Assembly (NCBI RefSeq): GCF_000213805.1
Contig: NC_015556.1
Location: 3,239,001-3,303,000 of the forward strand
Direction of reading: 5' to 3'
DNA from: Pseudomonas fulva 12-X
Lineage (GTDB): Bacteria > Pseudomonadota > Gammaproteobacteria > Pseudomonadales > Pseudomonadaceae
Length of the DNA: 64,000 nt
Shown here: in pieces, positions 25,713-36,497 of the stretch
Position numbering within the stretch: position 1 is the stretch's first letter
Layout of the letters: every line of letters begins with the position of its first letter
The notes under the pieces: generated by a model
Database searches by the model: none
The model's input: only the letters and a program-made list of their open reading frames with translations
What the model was told of the DNA's origin: nothing
Position numbers and translations under genes: made by a program

Positions 25713-28700
25713 ATGATGTCTCTGTTCTTTATCCGGCGCCCTAATTTCGCCTGGGTGGTCGCGTTGTTCATCACCATGGCGGGTTTGCTGGCCATCCCCT
25801 TCCTGCCAGTCGCCCAATACCCCAACGTGGCGCCGCCGCAGATCACCGTGACGGCTACCTACCCGGGCGCCTCGGCCCAGGTGCTGACCGATTCGGTCAC
25901 CAGCGTGATCGAGGAAGAGCTCAACGGCGCCAAGAACCTGCTGTACTTCGAGTCCACCAGCAACGCCAACGGCATCGCCGAGATCACCGTGACCTTCCAG
26001 CCGGGCACCGACCCGGAGCTGGCCCAGGTCGACGTGCAGAACCGCCTGAAGAAGGCCGAGGCGCGCATGCCCCAGGCCGTGCTGACCCTCGGTATCCAGA
26101 CCGAACAGGCCACCGCCGGCTTTCTGCTGATCTACGCGCTGAGCTACAAGGATGGCGGCGCCAACGACGACACCACGGCGCTGGCCGACTATGCCGCGCG
26201 CAACATCAACAACGAAATCCGCCGGGTGCCCGGCGTCGGCAAGCTGCAGTTCTTCGCCTCCGAAGCGGCCATGCGCGTGTGGATCGACCCGCAGAAGCTG
26301 GTGGGTTACGGCCTGTCCATCGATGACGTCAACAACGCCATCCGCGCCCAGAACGTACAGGTGCCGGCCGGTGCTTTCGGCAGCACACCGGGCAGCGCCG
26401 AGCAGGAGCTGACCGCGACCCTGGCGGTCAAGGGCACCCTGGACAACCCCGAGGAATTCGCCGCCATAGTGCTGCGCGCCAACCAGGATGGCTCGCGCCT
26501 GACCCTGGGTGATGTCGCGCGCATCGAGGTCGGCAGCCAGGATTACAACTTCGGCTCGCGCCAGGACGGCAAACCGGCGGTGGCCGCGGCCGTGCAGCTG
26601 GCCCCGGGCGCCAACGCCATCCAGACCGCCGAGGCGGTCAAGCAGCGCCTGACGGAGCTGTCCGCCGGTTTCCCGGAAAACGTGCAGTTCTCGGTGCCCT
26701 ACGACACCTCGCGCTTCGTCGACGTGGCCATCGACAAGGTGATCATGACCCTGATCGAGGCCATGGTGCTGGTATTCCTGGTGATGTTCCTGTTCCTGCA
26801 GAACGTGCGCTACACGCTGATTCCGTCCATCGTGGTGCCGGTGTGCCTGCTCGGCACGCTGACCTTCATGTACCTCTTGGGCTTCTCGGTGAACATGATG
26901 ACCATGTTCGGCATGGTGCTGGCCATCGGCATCCTGGTGGATGACGCCATCGTGGTGGTGGAGAACGTCGAGCGGATCATGGCCGAAGAAGGCCTGGCGC
27001 CGGTGCCGGCAACCATCAAGGCGATGGGCCAGGTGTCCGGGGCGATCCTCGGCATCACCCTGGTGCTGTCGGCAGTGTTCCTGCCGCTGGCATTCATGGC
27101 CGGTTCGGTAGGGGTGATCTACCAGCAATTCTCGCTGTCGCTGGCGGTGTCGATCCTGTTCTCGGGTTTCCTGGCGCTGACCTTCACTCCGGCGCTGTGC
27201 GCCACCATTCTCAAGCCGATCCCCCAGGGGCACCACGAGAAAACCGGTTTCTTCGGCTGGTTCAACCGCAAGTTCACCGGCCTGACCGGCCGCTACACCA
27301 AGCTCAACAGCAAGTTGGTACCGCGTGCTGGGCGCTTCATGTTCATCTATCTGGGCATCGTGGTGCTGATGGGTTTCTTCTACCTGCGCCTGCCGGAATC
27401 CTTCGTGCCGGTCGAGGATCAGGGTTACATGATCGTCGACATCCAGCTGCCGCCCGGCGCTACGCGCGAGCGCACTTCGGCGACCGGCAAACAGCTGGAG
27501 GAATTCCTCGCCTCCCGCGAAGCCGTGGCGACCTCGTTCCTGGTGCTGGGCTTCAGCTTCTCGGGCATGGGCGAGAACGCCGCCATCGCCTTCCCGCTGC
27601 TCAAGGACTGGTCCGAGCGCGACTCGGAGCAATCTGTCGAGGCCGAAACCACAGCGGTCAACGGCCGCTTCGCCAACCTCGATGACGGCGCCATGATGGC
27701 CGTTCCACCACCGCCGATCGAAGGCCTGGGCAACTCCGGCGGCTTCGCCCTGCGTCTTCAGGACCGCGGCGGCCTCGGCCGCGAAGCACTGTTGGCAGCC
27801 CGTGACCAGGTGCTCGGCAAGGTCAACGGCAACCCGCTGTTCCTCTACGGCATGATGGAAGGCCTGGCCGAAGCGCCGCAGCTGCGCCTGGTCATCGACC
27901 GCGAGCAGGCGCGCGCCCAGGGCGTCAGTTTCGAGTCGATCAGCAATGCGCTGTCCACTGCCTTCGGCTCCTCGGTGATCAACGACTTCGCCAACGCCGG
28001 GCGCCAGCAGCGCGTGGTGGTGCAGGCCGAACAGGCCGCGCGAATGACCCCGGAAAGCGTGCTCAAGCTGCACGTGCCCAACGACAGCGGCAATCTGGTG
28101 CCACTCAGCGCTTTCGTGACCACCCAATGGGAACAGGGCCCGGTGCAGGTGGCGCGCTACAACGGCTACCCGTCAATCCGCATCTCCGGCGACGCCGCCC
28201 CTGGCGTCAGCACCGGCGAAGCCATGGCCGAACTGGAACGCATCGCCGCCGAGCTGCCGGAAGGCATCGGCTACGAATGGACCGGCCTCTCCTATCAGGA
28301 GAAAGTCGCCAGCGGCCAGGCGGTGATGCTCTTCGCCCTGGCCATCGTGGTGGTGTTCCTGCTGCTGGTCGCGTTGTACGAGAGCTGGGCGATTCCGTTG
28401 GCGGTGATGCTCATCGTGCCGGTCGGTGCACTCGGCGCGGTGCTCGCGGTGACCGCCATCGGCTTGCCCAACGACGTGTATTTCAAGGTCGGCCTGATCA
28501 CCGTGATCGGCCTGGCAGCGAAGAACGCCATCCTCATCGTCGAGTTCGCCAAGGACCTGTGGGAAGACGGCTACTCGCTTCGCGATGCCGCCATCGAAGC
28601 CGCGCGCCTGCGCTTCCGGCCGATCATCATGACCTCCATGGCCTTCATGCTCGGCGTGGTGCCACTAGTGATCGCCACCGGCGCCGGCGCCGCCAGCCAG

Positions 28701-28850
28701 CGCGCCATCGGCACCGGCGTGCTGGGCGGCATGTTTAGTGCGACGCTTTTGGGGGTGATCTTCGTGCCGATCTTCTTTGCCTGGGTGCTATCGTTGCTGC
28801 GTACCAAACCGCAGCAAACCGACAACCATCCGCTGCATAAAGCGGAGTGA
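25713..28850 (+). CDS. mexD: RND multidrug efflux transporter, MexD type
   Basis: The 1045-residue protein is an AcrB/MexB-class HAE1 pump with twelve membrane helices, two large periplasmic loops and the proton-relay DD pair in GILVDDAIVVVENVER. Its N-terminus (FFIRRPNFAWVVALFI, LPVAQYPNVAPPQITVTATYPGASA) and length closely match MexD of P. aeruginosa. It exports drugs and other amphiphiles using the proton gradient. It lies 15 bases after mexC. No oprJ outer-membrane gene follows; the next gene is convergent. Confidence 0.92.
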   Translation: MMSLFFIRRPNFAWVVALFITMAGLLAIPFLPVAQYPNVAPPQITVTATYPGASAQVLTDSVTSVIEEELNGAKNLLYFESTSNANGIAEITVTFQPGTDPELAQVDVQNRLKKAEARMPQAVLTLGIQTEQATAGFLLIYALSYKDGGANDDTTALADYAARNINNEIRRVPGVGKLQFFASEAAMRVWIDPQKLVGYGLSIDDVNNAIRAQNVQVPAGAFGSTPGSAEQELTATLAVKGTLDNPEEFAAIVLRANQDGSRLTLGDVARIEVGSQDYNFGSRQDGKPAVAAAVQLAPGANAIQTAEAVKQRLTELSAGFPENVQFSVPYDTSRFVDVAIDKVIMTLIEAMVLVFLVMFLFLQNVRYTLIPSIVVPVCLLGTLTFMYLLGFSVNMMTMFGMVLAIGILVDDAIVVVENVERIMAEEGLAPVPATIKAMGQVSGAILGITLVLSAVFLPLAFMAGSVGVIYQQFSLSLAVSILFSGFLALTFTPALCATILKPIPQGHHEKTGFFGWFNRKFTGLTGRYTKLNSKLVPRAGRFMFIYLGIVVLMGFFYLRLPESFVPVEDQGYMIVDIQLPPGATRERTSATGKQLEEFLASREAVATSFLVLGFSFSGMGENAAIAFPLLKDWSERDSEQSVEAETTAVNGRFANLDDGAMMAVPPPPIEGLGNSGGFALRLQDRGGLGREALLAARDQVLGKVNGNPLFLYGMMEGLAEAPQLRLVIDREQARAQGVSFESISNALSTAFGSSVINDFANAGRQQRVVVQAEQAARMTPESVLKLHVPNDSGNLVPLSAFVTTQWEQGPVQVARYNGYPSIRISGDAAPGVSTGEAMAELERIAAELPEGIGYEWTGLSYQEKVASGQAVMLFALAIVVVFLLLVALYESWAIPLAVMLIVPVGALGAVLAVTAIGLPNDVYFKVGLITVIGLAAKNAILIVEFAKDLWEDGYSLRDAAIEAARLRFRPIIMTSMAFMLGVVPLVIATGAGAASQRAIGTGVLGGMFSATLLGVIFVPIFFAWVLSLLRTKPQQTDNHPLHKAE

Positions 28851-28875
28851 GGCGATAGCCTTGGCGGCTATCGCC
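28851..28875. terminator. Hairpin between mexD and the convergent azoreductase gene
   Basis: A 10-bp perfect stem (GGCGATAGCC / GGCTATCGCC) with a 5-base loop starts immediately after the mexD stop and ends two bases before the azoreductase stop. It lacks a clear T-run, so termination may be weak or Rho-assisted. Confidence 0.55.
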
Positions 28876-28877
28876 GA

Positions 28878-29486
28878 TCAGTAGATGCGAGACAGCGCAG
28901 CCTTGGCGACCTTGATGCCTTCGCTGCGCTCCAACTCGCCCTTCAGCGCCCCTTCAGCCCTGACGAAGCGCACATCAGTGATGCCCAGGAACTTGAAGAA
29001 GCTCTGCAGGTACGGCTCTTGGAAATCCATCGGCGCCATGGGCCCGTGGGAGTAGAAACCGCCGCACACCGATACCACGATCACGCACTTGCCGCCCGCC
29101 AGGCCGACAGTGCCGTGCTCGGTGTAGTTGAAAGTGCGCCCCACCTGGGCGATACGGTCGAGCCAGGCCTTCAGCTGGCTGGCAATGGAGAAGTTGTACA
29201 TCGGCGCGCCGATCACCAGGATGTTGCAGGCCAGAAACTCGTCGACCAGTTGCTCGGAGAGCCGATGCTCGCCTTGTAACGCCTCGTCGGCATTGGCCAG
29301 CTCACGGTCTTCGAAGCCAGCGAAGATCGGCCCGGTCAGGTGATTGATGGGGTTTCCGACCAGGTCCCGGTACAGCACCTCGGCATCCGGGTAGATGGTA
29401 CGCAGGTTGGCGACTGCGATAGCAGACAACTCCTTGCTCAACGAGCTATCGCCCGAGATGCTTGAGTCCACATGCAGGATTTTCAT
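28878..29486 (-). CDS. azoR: FMN-dependent NADH-azoreductase
   Basis: The 202-residue protein has the flavodoxin-like AzoR fold: the phosphate-binding start MKILHVDSSISGDSSLSKEL, GAPMYNFSIASQLKAWLDRIAQVGRTFNYTEHGTVGLAGGK, and VVSVCGGFYS. It reduces azo and quinone compounds using NADH and FMN. The start is the ATG of MKILHVD; a GTG five codons upstream is less likely. Confidence 0.92.
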   Translation of the reverse strand: MKILHVDSSISGDSSLSKELSAIAVANLRTIYPDAEVLYRDLVGNPINHLTGPIFAGFEDRELANADEALQGEHRLSEQLVDEFLACNILVIGAPMYNFSIASQLKAWLDRIAQVGRTFNYTEHGTVGLAGGKCVIVVSVCGGFYSHGPMAPMDFQEPYLQSFFKFLGITDVRFVRAEGALKGELERSEGIKVAKAALSRIY

Positions 29487-29575
29487 TGGTTTCCAATTCA
29501 CTTCTGAAACGGCGATAAGGCAAAAAAGCTGGCGCCGGCCACCGCCTTCAGCGGCAGGTCGGCGCTGGTTGATGG

Positions 29576-31201
29576 TCAGACCCGGAAAGCGGTGACCAGG
29601 CCATTGAGACTGACCGCCAGGCTGGCAAGCTCCTGGCTCGCGGCGCGGGTCTGGTTGGCACCGGCCGAGGTCTGCTGCGACAGATCGCGGATGTTCACCA
29701 GGTTGCGGTCGACCTCACGCGACACCTGGGCCTGCTGCTCGGCGGCGCTGGCGATCACCAGGTTGCGCTCGGTGATCGAGGCGATGGCCTGCACGATGTC
29801 ATCCAGCGCGTCGCCGGCGGCCCGAGCCAGGGTCAGCGTGGTATCGGCGCGGGTGCTGCTGCTCTGCATGGCGGCCACGGCATGCTCGGTGCCACGCTGA
29901 ATGCTCTCGATCATCTGCTCGATTTCACCGGTCGACTGCTGGGTACGATGCGCCAGCGCCCGCACTTCGTCTGCGACCACGGCAAATCCCCGCCCCTGCT
30001 CGCCTGCTCGCGCGGCTTCGATGGCCGCGTTCAGAGCCAGCAGGTTGGTCTGCTCGGCGATAGAGCGGATCACCGTGACCACCTGGCTGATCTCGCGCAC
30101 GTTGCCGGCCAGCTTGCCGATCTCTTCGGAGGTTTCGGTGACGTCCCGGGCCAGCAGATGGATGGAGTCGACGGTCTTGCGCACCTGCTCCTGACCGCCC
30201 TGCGCGGCCTGGTCGGACTGGCGCGACGCTTCGGAGGTGCTGACCGCGTTCTGCGCCACCTCCTCCACCGTGGCAGTCATCTGGTTCACCGCGGTGGCCG
30301 CCTGCTCGATCTCATCGTTCTGCTGATACAAACCGCGCGTGGCATCCTCGGTCACCGCCTGCAGCTCTTCGGAGGACGAGGCCAGCAGGTTGGACGACTC
30401 GCCGATACGTTGCAAAGTCGCGCGCAGGCTGCCCTGCATGGTGGCCAGGGCCTGCAGCAACTGGGCGGGCTCGTCATGGCCCTGGTGCTCGAAATCGCGG
30501 GTCAGGTCACCCGAGGCGATGCTCTGGGCGACCTCGACGGCCTCACCGAGCGGCTTGACGATGCTGCGCGTCAGCACGATCGCCAGGGTGATGGTCAGCA
30601 GCGTGGCCACAAGCACCACCAGCGCCACGATGCGCGTGCTGTTCTCGAACACCTGATCGCTCACGGCGAAGTCGCGCATGGCGCCCTGGCGGTTGTATTC
30701 GGTAAGCGCCTTGAGCTGCTCGACCAGCTGGTCGCCCTCCTGGGCCATGGCGCCGGTCAGGACCTGCTCGGCACTGGCGCGCTCACCGCGCATCAGCTGT
30801 TCGACCACGTCGCCCTGGTGCTGCAGATAACTATCCTTGACGCCAAGCAGTTGTTGCAGCAGCGCGCGCTCGGCATCGGAGTCGACCAGCGTCGTGTAAT
30901 GCGTCTGCGCACGGGCCAGATCAGCCTTGGCGCTGTCCATTGCGGGTAACGCTGCACGACGCGCCTCGTCACTGCCCAAGGCATAGAAACGCAGGGTCAG
31001 CGCCCTGACGCGCATAACCGACATGCCCAGATCATTCAGGGCCAGAGTGGACGGAAACCACTTCCCCTCGATGCCATCGCTCATGCTGTCCATGCGCTTC
31101 ATCTGCTCGAAGGTCACCAAGCCCAACACCACCAGCAAGGTCGCCAGGGCAGCGAAACACGCACCGGCACGCACACCAATCTTCAATTTTCTAAGCGACA
31201 T
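29576..31201 (-). CDS. Methyl-accepting chemotaxis protein with a four-helix ligand domain
   Basis: The 541-residue transducer has a membrane helix at about 9-31 and a periplasmic all-helical 4HB_MCP-type sensor (about 33-188). A second membrane helix lies at about 190-210, then HAMP (about 212-265) and the signalling domain with the strongly conserved hairpin tip ([40 protein letters not shown]). It passes ligand binding to CheA/CheW. No C-terminal CheR-binding pentapeptide is seen. Its ligand cannot be told. The ATG is preferred to a GTG one codon upstream. Confidence 0.94.
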   Translation of the reverse strand: MSLRKLKIGVRAGACFAALATLLVVLGLVTFEQMKRMDSMSDGIEGKWFPSTLALNDLGMSVMRVRALTLRFYALGSDEARRAALPAMDSAKADLARAQTHYTTLVDSDAERALLQQLLGVKDSYLQHQGDVVEQLMRGERASAEQVLTGAMAQEGDQLVEQLKALTEYNRQGAMRDFAVSDQVFENSTRIVALVVLVATLLTITLAIVLTRSIVKPLGEAVEVAQSIASGDLTRDFEHQGHDEPAQLLQALATMQGSLRATLQRIGESSNLLASSSEELQAVTEDATRGLYQQNDEIEQAATAVNQMTATVEEVAQNAVSTSEASRQSDQAAQGGQEQVRKTVDSIHLLARDVTETSEEIGKLAGNVREISQVVTVIRSIAEQTNLLALNAAIEAARAGEQGRGFAVVADEVRALAHRTQQSTGEIEQMIESIQRGTEHAVAAMQSSSTRADTTLTLARAAGDALDDIVQAIASITERNLVIASAAEQQAQVSREVDRNLVNIRDLSQQTSAGANQTRAASQELASLAVSLNGLVTAFRV

Positions 31202-31286
31202 CACTGCTGCCTCAAGGTTACTAGGCGCCGATTCGGACGCCAGGGAGCGAGCTGCGCATGCCTCCCCTCACGCGTAGCACCAGGGT

Positions 31287-32102
31287 TTATCCGGTTTTCA
31301 ATACGCACGGCCTGCTCAGGCCTTCGATGACTTTCTGCGGGCGGGCGAAGAGAAAGCCCTGCCCCCACTGCGCCTCGCAATCACGGCTGATCGCCAGGTC
31401 GTCGGCGGTTTCGATACCCTCGACCACCACATGGGCGGCCAGGGTGTTGCACAGGCCGACCAGGTGCCTGAGGGTTCTGGCATGCAGCGCAGAACGCCGC
31501 GCCCGCTGCACGTAGCCCTTGTCGATCTTGATGATGTCCGGCTGTGCGTCCTGAATGAACGCCAGCGTGGCGAAGCCTGCACCGAAGTCGTCGATGGCCA
31601 CATGGCAGCCGGTACTGCGCAGCTGGTTAACGAACTCCACGGCCTGATCGTGGCCGCAAGGGGCCGAACTTTCGGTGATCTCGATGACCAGCCGCGCGGC
31701 AAGATCGGCGTCGGCCAGGCGCTGCAGTATCAACTCCCAGTGGTAATCGATTCGCGCGCTCTGGGCCGAGACGTTGCAGCCCAAAGTCAGGGTCGGATTT
31801 GCCTGCAGCAGGCCGATAACCGCGTCGAGCACGAAGTGGTCGAGACGCCGCATGGCGTGGCGACGCTCCAGCAGCGCGAACGGGTTGAAGCCCAACGGCT
31901 CGCCTTCACTGCGCAGCAGACCCTCGTGATAGAGCGAGCGCTGCGTCTCGGCGATCGACCTGACCGGCTGGAATGCAAGATGAAAACGGCCACGCTGCAG
32001 CTGCTCGTAGAAATACCGCACGCGTGCTTCGTCGGCGGCCAGGTTACTGGCTGACATGGTGTCGAGGCCCATCATCGGGCGCTCTGCGAATATCGAAGGC
32101 AT
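31287..32102 (-). CDS. EAL-domain protein, probable cyclic di-GMP phosphodiesterase
   Basis: This single-domain EAL protein is about 271 residues from the ATG of MPSIFAERP. The EAL signature reads EGL (YHEGLLR), but the metal and catalytic residues are kept: the Asn in CNVSA, the EITES glutamates, IDDFGAG, IKIDK and VVEGIET. It probably hydrolyses cyclic di-GMP. There is no sensor domain, so it is free-standing and soluble. The start is uncertain; several in-frame ATGs occur between 32171 and 32057. It lies 85 bases downstream of the chemoreceptor's end on the opposite side of the divergent AraC gene. Confidence 0.82.
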   Translation of the reverse strand: MPSIFAERPMMGLDTMSASNLAADEARVRYFYEQLQRGRFHLAFQPVRSIAETQRSLYHEGLLRSEGEPLGFNPFALLERRHAMRRLDHFVLDAVIGLLQANPTLTLGCNVSAQSARIDYHWELILQRLADADLAARLVIEITESSAPCGHDQAVEFVNQLRSTGCHVAIDDFGAGFATLAFIQDAQPDIIKIDKGYVQRARRSALHARTLRHLVGLCNTLAAHVVVEGIETADDLAISRDCEAQWGQGFLFARPQKVIEGLSRPCVLKTG

Positions 32103-32459
32103 GAGTCGTTTTCCAAAGTTGCGACGTACCGCTCGTCGCGCAAACGTTTGCGAATAGCGGCGCATAGCCACTATTGGATAAGATCGCTAAGCGGCTGATA
32201 GAGATATGCGTGATCGTTGCGCAGCACCGCATCGCGATGTCGACGCGCTATAAAGTAGCTCGCGCAAGCGGCTGCCTGTTCGTGGCACGGGACCTGTGGC
32301 TTGGCTTATGGCTAAGCCTCAGCCGCGTGCCGGGGCAACGCAGATAAGAGTGCCAATGTTCTCAGCGCGTACGCGCGACGACCAGTGTTCCCAGGCACCC
32401 CTTTGTTGTCCGCACGTACAATTTAGTTACAACCCTTCAGCGGCTATCCAGGAGATGCG
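32103..32459. other. Intergenic region between EAL and AraC-family genes
   Basis: These 357 bases separate divergent genes, and the left part could encode extra N-terminal residues of the EAL protein. A CTATAAAGTAG stretch occurs near 32250. I see no strong terminator, RNA gene or repeat. Confidence 0.4.
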
Positions 32460-33467
32460 ATGTACACAGTGACAAGCAACTGCTTCCAGGTGATGGCCAA
32501 GACCTTTCTCGAACAGGGTGTCGATCCGCGCAAGCTCGACCAGCAATTGCTGCTGGCCCTGCATAATGGCACGCCGATCACCCTGACCCAGGTGTACAGC
32601 CTGTTCAGCCAGGCCAGCGAACAGACCGGCAATCCCGATATCGGTCTGGACGTTTACACCCATGCCCACCCCAGCGCTCTGGGCGCAGAGTGCTACCCGA
32701 TGATGTCCAGCCCGAACCTGGGCGCTGCGCTGAAGCTGATGGTGGATTACCACCCACTGATTACCAATGGCTCGCACTATCTGCTCGAGCAACGCCAGGA
32801 CACCCTGAAGCTGATCGGCCTGGAAGTCGGCACCTCGCCCGTAGCGGCGCCTCGCGCCTATATCGATGCCGGCGCGGCGCTGACCCTTGGCATCATCCAC
32901 TGGCTGACGCCCCATCAGCGCCCAAAACCGCTGGGCGCGGAATTCACCTACGCACAACCGGCGGACACCACCCGCCTGCGCGAGATGTTCGGTGACAACC
33001 TGCGCTTTTCGGCGCCGCACAACAGCATGATCTTCAGGGCACGTGATGCCGCCATCACGTTGCCGACTGCGGACGCGGCGCTGCATGTCATGCATCAGGA
33101 GTACGCACAGTCGCGCCTGGAAGATCTGGTCAAGGGCTCCGTGGCCGCACGCGTCGAACGCCTGCTGACCCGACAACTCACGCTGGGCATCAACATGGAT
33201 CTGAGCGAGGTCGCCAGCACACTGATGCTCAGCAAGCGCGGCCTGCAGAAAGCACTGGAGCGGGAATCGGTGAGCTTCGTTCAGCTTCAGGAAGAGACAC
33301 GCCTGAAGCTGGCGCACAACCTGCTGCGCAACTCCACACGCAGCCTCAAGTACATCTCGGCCACCCTGGGTTTTCGTGACCAGAGCAGCTTTCACAAGGC
33401 GAGCATGCGCTGGTTCGGCATGCCGCCTAGCCAGTACCGCAATCACGAAGACATGATGCTCCACTGA
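32460..33467 (+). CDS. AraC-family transcriptional regulator
   Basis: The 335-residue protein has an N-terminal arabinose-binding-like domain of the OruR/ArgR type (about 20-200). Its C-terminal AraC DNA-binding domain has two helix-turn-helix units (MDLSEVASTLMLSKRGLQKALERE, and LKYISATLGFRDQSSFHKASMRWFGMPPSQYR). The ATG follows a GGAG ribosome site. The regulated genes are not evident; it is divergent from the EAL gene and convergent with glpT. Confidence 0.9.
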   Translation: MYTVTSNCFQVMAKTFLEQGVDPRKLDQQLLLALHNGTPITLTQVYSLFSQASEQTGNPDIGLDVYTHAHPSALGAECYPMMSSPNLGAALKLMVDYHPLITNGSHYLLEQRQDTLKLIGLEVGTSPVAAPRAYIDAGAALTLGIIHWLTPHQRPKPLGAEFTYAQPADTTRLREMFGDNLRFSAPHNSMIFRARDAAITLPTADAALHVMHQEYAQSRLEDLVKGSVAARVERLLTRQLTLGINMDLSEVASTLMLSKRGLQKALERESVSFVQLQEETRLKLAHNLLRNSTRSLKYISATLGFRDQSSFHKASMRWFGMPPSQYRNHEDMMLH

Positions 33468-33584
33468 GCAGCATGCGCTCGGTCGGTCAGTGCTGAAAAC
33501 AGGAATCGGCAGGAATGAAGCCAGCGCCGGGCATTGCGCCCTGGCGTAAGGCAGACTGCGAGAAAGCTCGCGCCCGCCAAAACC

Positions 33585-33618
33585 TGCCTGACGCGTGGCA
33601 GGCGCCACGCGTCAGGCA
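33585..33618 (-). terminator. Terminator downstream of glpT
   Basis: A perfect 15-bp stem (TGCCTGACGCGTGGC / GCCACGCGTCAGGCA) with a 4-base loop is followed on the minus strand by GGTTTTGG. It lies six bases past the glpT stop. Confidence 0.85.
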
Positions 33619-33623
33619 GTCGG

Positions 33624-34970
33624 TCAGCTGGCGCGCTCTTCGCTAGGCGCCTGCTTGTGCCACAGGGTCGGAATCAGGAACACGATGGCCAGCAGGCACG
33701 CGCCGATCAGCAGCACGAAACCGCCATCCCAGCCGAAGTGGTCGACCGTATAGCCCATGGCCGCGCTCGCCGCGACCGAGCCGCCCAGATAGCCGAACAG
33801 GCCAGTGAAGCCGGCAGCCGTACCAGCCGCCTTCTTCGGCGCCAGCTCCAGCGCGTGCAGGCCAATCAGCATCACCGGACCGTAGATCAGGAAGCCGATG
33901 GCGACCAGTGCGGCCATGTCGACCAGCGGGTTGCCCGGCGGGTTGAGCCAGTAGATCACAGTCGCCACGGTTACCAGCCCCATGAACACCACGCCGGTCA
34001 GGCCGCGGTTGCCACGGAACACCTTGTCCGACATCCAGCCGCAAAGCAGCGTGCCGGGAATGCCCGCCCACTCGTAGAAGAAGTAGGCCCAGGAGCTCTT
34101 GTCGACGGTGAAGTGCTTGACCTCTTTCAGATAGGTCGGCGCCCAGTCCAGTACGCCGTAGCGCAGCAGGTAGACGAACACGTTGGCCAGAGCGATGAAC
34201 CACAGCATCTTGTTGCGCAGCACGTACTTGACGAAGATTTCCTTGGTGCTGAATTCCTTCTCGTGGCTTTCGTCGTAGCCTTCCGGATAGTCGTTCTTGT
34301 ACTTCTCGATCGGTGGCAGACCGACCGACTGCGGTGTGTCACGCATGGTCGCGAAGGCGAATACGGCGACCAGCATGGCGACGGCTGCGGGCACGTAGAA
34401 GGCCGCATGCCACTCGTTGAACAGGCCCATGCCGAGCAGGAACAGCGGGCCGATCAGACCACCACCCACGTTGTGAGCGACGTTCCACACCGACACCACG
34501 CCACCACGCTCCTTCTGCGACCACCAGTGCACCATGGTCCGGCCACTGGGCGGCCAGCCCATACCCTGAGCCCAGCCGTTGATGAACAGAAGGATGAACA
34601 TGATGGTCACGCTGGAGGTTGCCCAGGGCGCGAAACCGAAAACGAACATCACCCCGGCCGATACCATCAGGCCGAACGGCAGGAAGTAACGCGGGTTGGA
34701 GCGATCGGAAATCAGCCCCATGAGGAATTTCGACAGGCCGTAGGAAATGGCGATAGCCGACATGGCCAGACCCAGTTGCCCGCGGGTGTAGCCCTCCTCT
34801 TCGATGAGGTACGGCATGGCCAGCGAGAAGTTCTTGCGCAGCAGGTAGTAGCCTGCGTAGCCGATGAAGATACCGGCGAAGATCTGCCAGCGAAGGCGGC
34901 GGTAGGTGCTGTCTATCTGATCATCAGGCAGTGGTTCCCGATGAGGGGCGGGGCGAAAGAAGGCGAACAT
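33624..34970 (-). CDS. glpT: Glycerol-3-phosphate transporter GlpT
   Basis: The 448-residue major-facilitator protein has twelve membrane helices and the organophosphate:phosphate antiporter pattern ([55 protein letters not shown]). It imports glycerol-3-phosphate in exchange for phosphate and is the usual entry route of fosfomycin. No glpQ or glp regulator is adjacent. Confidence 0.95.
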   Translation of the reverse strand: MFAFFRPAPHREPLPDDQIDSTYRRLRWQIFAGIFIGYAGYYLLRKNFSLAMPYLIEEEGYTRGQLGLAMSAIAISYGLSKFLMGLISDRSNPRYFLPFGLMVSAGVMFVFGFAPWATSSVTIMFILLFINGWAQGMGWPPSGRTMVHWWSQKERGGVVSVWNVAHNVGGGLIGPLFLLGMGLFNEWHAAFYVPAAVAMLVAVFAFATMRDTPQSVGLPPIEKYKNDYPEGYDESHEKEFSTKEIFVKYVLRNKMLWFIALANVFVYLLRYGVLDWAPTYLKEVKHFTVDKSSWAYFFYEWAGIPGTLLCGWMSDKVFRGNRGLTGVVFMGLVTVATVIYWLNPPGNPLVDMAALVAIGFLIYGPVMLIGLHALELAPKKAAGTAAGFTGLFGYLGGSVAASAAMGYTVDHFGWDGGFVLLIGACLLAIVFLIPTLWHKQAPSEERAS

Positions 34971-35233
34971 CTAAAGGCTCCAGTTCTTGTTTTAGCTGCA
35001 CGTGCGAATGTGACAGTTGTGTGACATTTTCATTTGCGAAAATATCACTCACTAGTGAAACGGTAAAGATAACAATCTGTTGGAATCCGAAAGAAACGCA
35101 AGCATTCGGACCAGAGGCAGCAGTTGTTGACCGGATTCTGACTATCCGGGCCGCCAGCAAGTGCCAACGTTATGCGGCGCACACCCTGCCGGCCAGATGG
35201 ACGCTGTGGATGGATGTGGGAGGCAGAAACAAG
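34971..35233. other. Region upstream of glpT
   Basis: This stretch holds the glpT leader and probably its promoter; the part near 35010-35060 is AT-rich, unlike its surroundings. I could not define -35 and -10 boxes with confidence and see no gene. Confidence 0.4.
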
Positions 35234-35257
35234 AAAAGCGGCCCAAGGGCCGCTTTT
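35234..35257 (-). terminator. Terminator of the Val-Asp-Asp tRNA cluster
   Basis: A perfect 11-bp stem (AAAAGCGGCCC / GGGCCGCTTTT) with a 2-base loop gives a T-rich tail on the minus strand. It is 28 bases past the 3' end of the last tRNA-Asp. Confidence 0.88.
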
Positions 35258-35285
35258 CAGGAAACCTGCTCGAGGCAGGTGGATA

Positions 35286-35362
35286 TGGCGCAGCGGACGG
35301 GACTCGAACCCGCGACCCCCGGCGTGACAGGCCGGTATTCTAACCGACTGAACTACCGCTGC
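35286..35362 (-). tRNA. tRNA-Asp (GTC), copy 1
   Basis: The 77-base gene has a full cloverleaf with acceptor stem GCAGCGG/CCGCTGC, anticodon GTC in CCTGTCACG, the T-loop GGTTCGAGTCC and an encoded CCA end. It is identical to the second copy at 35460-35536. Both are transcribed on the minus strand. Confidence 0.97.
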
Positions 35363-35459
35363 GTGTCGGTGGACTTGCGTCCGTAGAACTCGTGCTTCGT
35401 CAGATGGGAGAACCTGAGCTTCCCATCACATCTCAGATCAGGATCTCAGATGGAAAATA

Positions 35460-35536
35460 TGGCGCAGCGGACGGGACTCGAACCCGCGACCCCCGGCGTG
35501 ACAGGCCGGTATTCTAACCGACTGAACTACCGCTGC
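35460..35536 (-). tRNA. tRNA-Asp (GTC), copy 2
   Basis: This 77-base gene is identical to copy 1, with anticodon GTC and an encoded CCA. About 20 bases upstream of it (CGTCGGTGGACTTGCGTCC on the plus strand) are also shared with copy 1, pointing to a tandem duplication. Confidence 0.97.
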
Positions 35537-35573
35537 GCGTCGGTGGACTTGCGTCCAATTCTCTCAAGGCAAG

Positions 35574-35649
35574 TGGTGGGTGATGACGGGATCGAACCGC
35601 CGACCCTCTGCTTGTAAGGCAGATGCTCTCCCGGCTGAGCTAATCACCC
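35574..35649 (-). tRNA. tRNA-Val (TAC)
   Basis: The 76-base gene has acceptor stem GGGTGAT/ATCACCC, anticodon TAC in CTTACAAG, T-loop GGTTCGATCCC and an encoded CCA. It is the first gene of the three-tRNA cluster on the minus strand. Confidence 0.97.
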
Positions 35650-35748
35650 TTGGCCTTGCGAGGACGCGAAATTTACGCGGGCAACCGACCTAAGTCAAGG
35701 CCGGCGTTGAACTTTTTTCAAAAAAGACGCGCCTCGCCCAATCCACCC

Positions 35749-36495
<747 letters not shown>

Positions 36496-36497
36496 GC

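Noticed and set aside
25683-28127. An 814-codon minus-strand frame opposite mexD
   Set aside because: It is the mirror of a well-conserved pump gene, rich in His, Gln and Arg, with no recognisable domain.
33534-35024. A 496-codon plus-strand frame opposite glpT
   Set aside because: glpT on the minus strand is an unmistakable transporter; this frame is its shadow.
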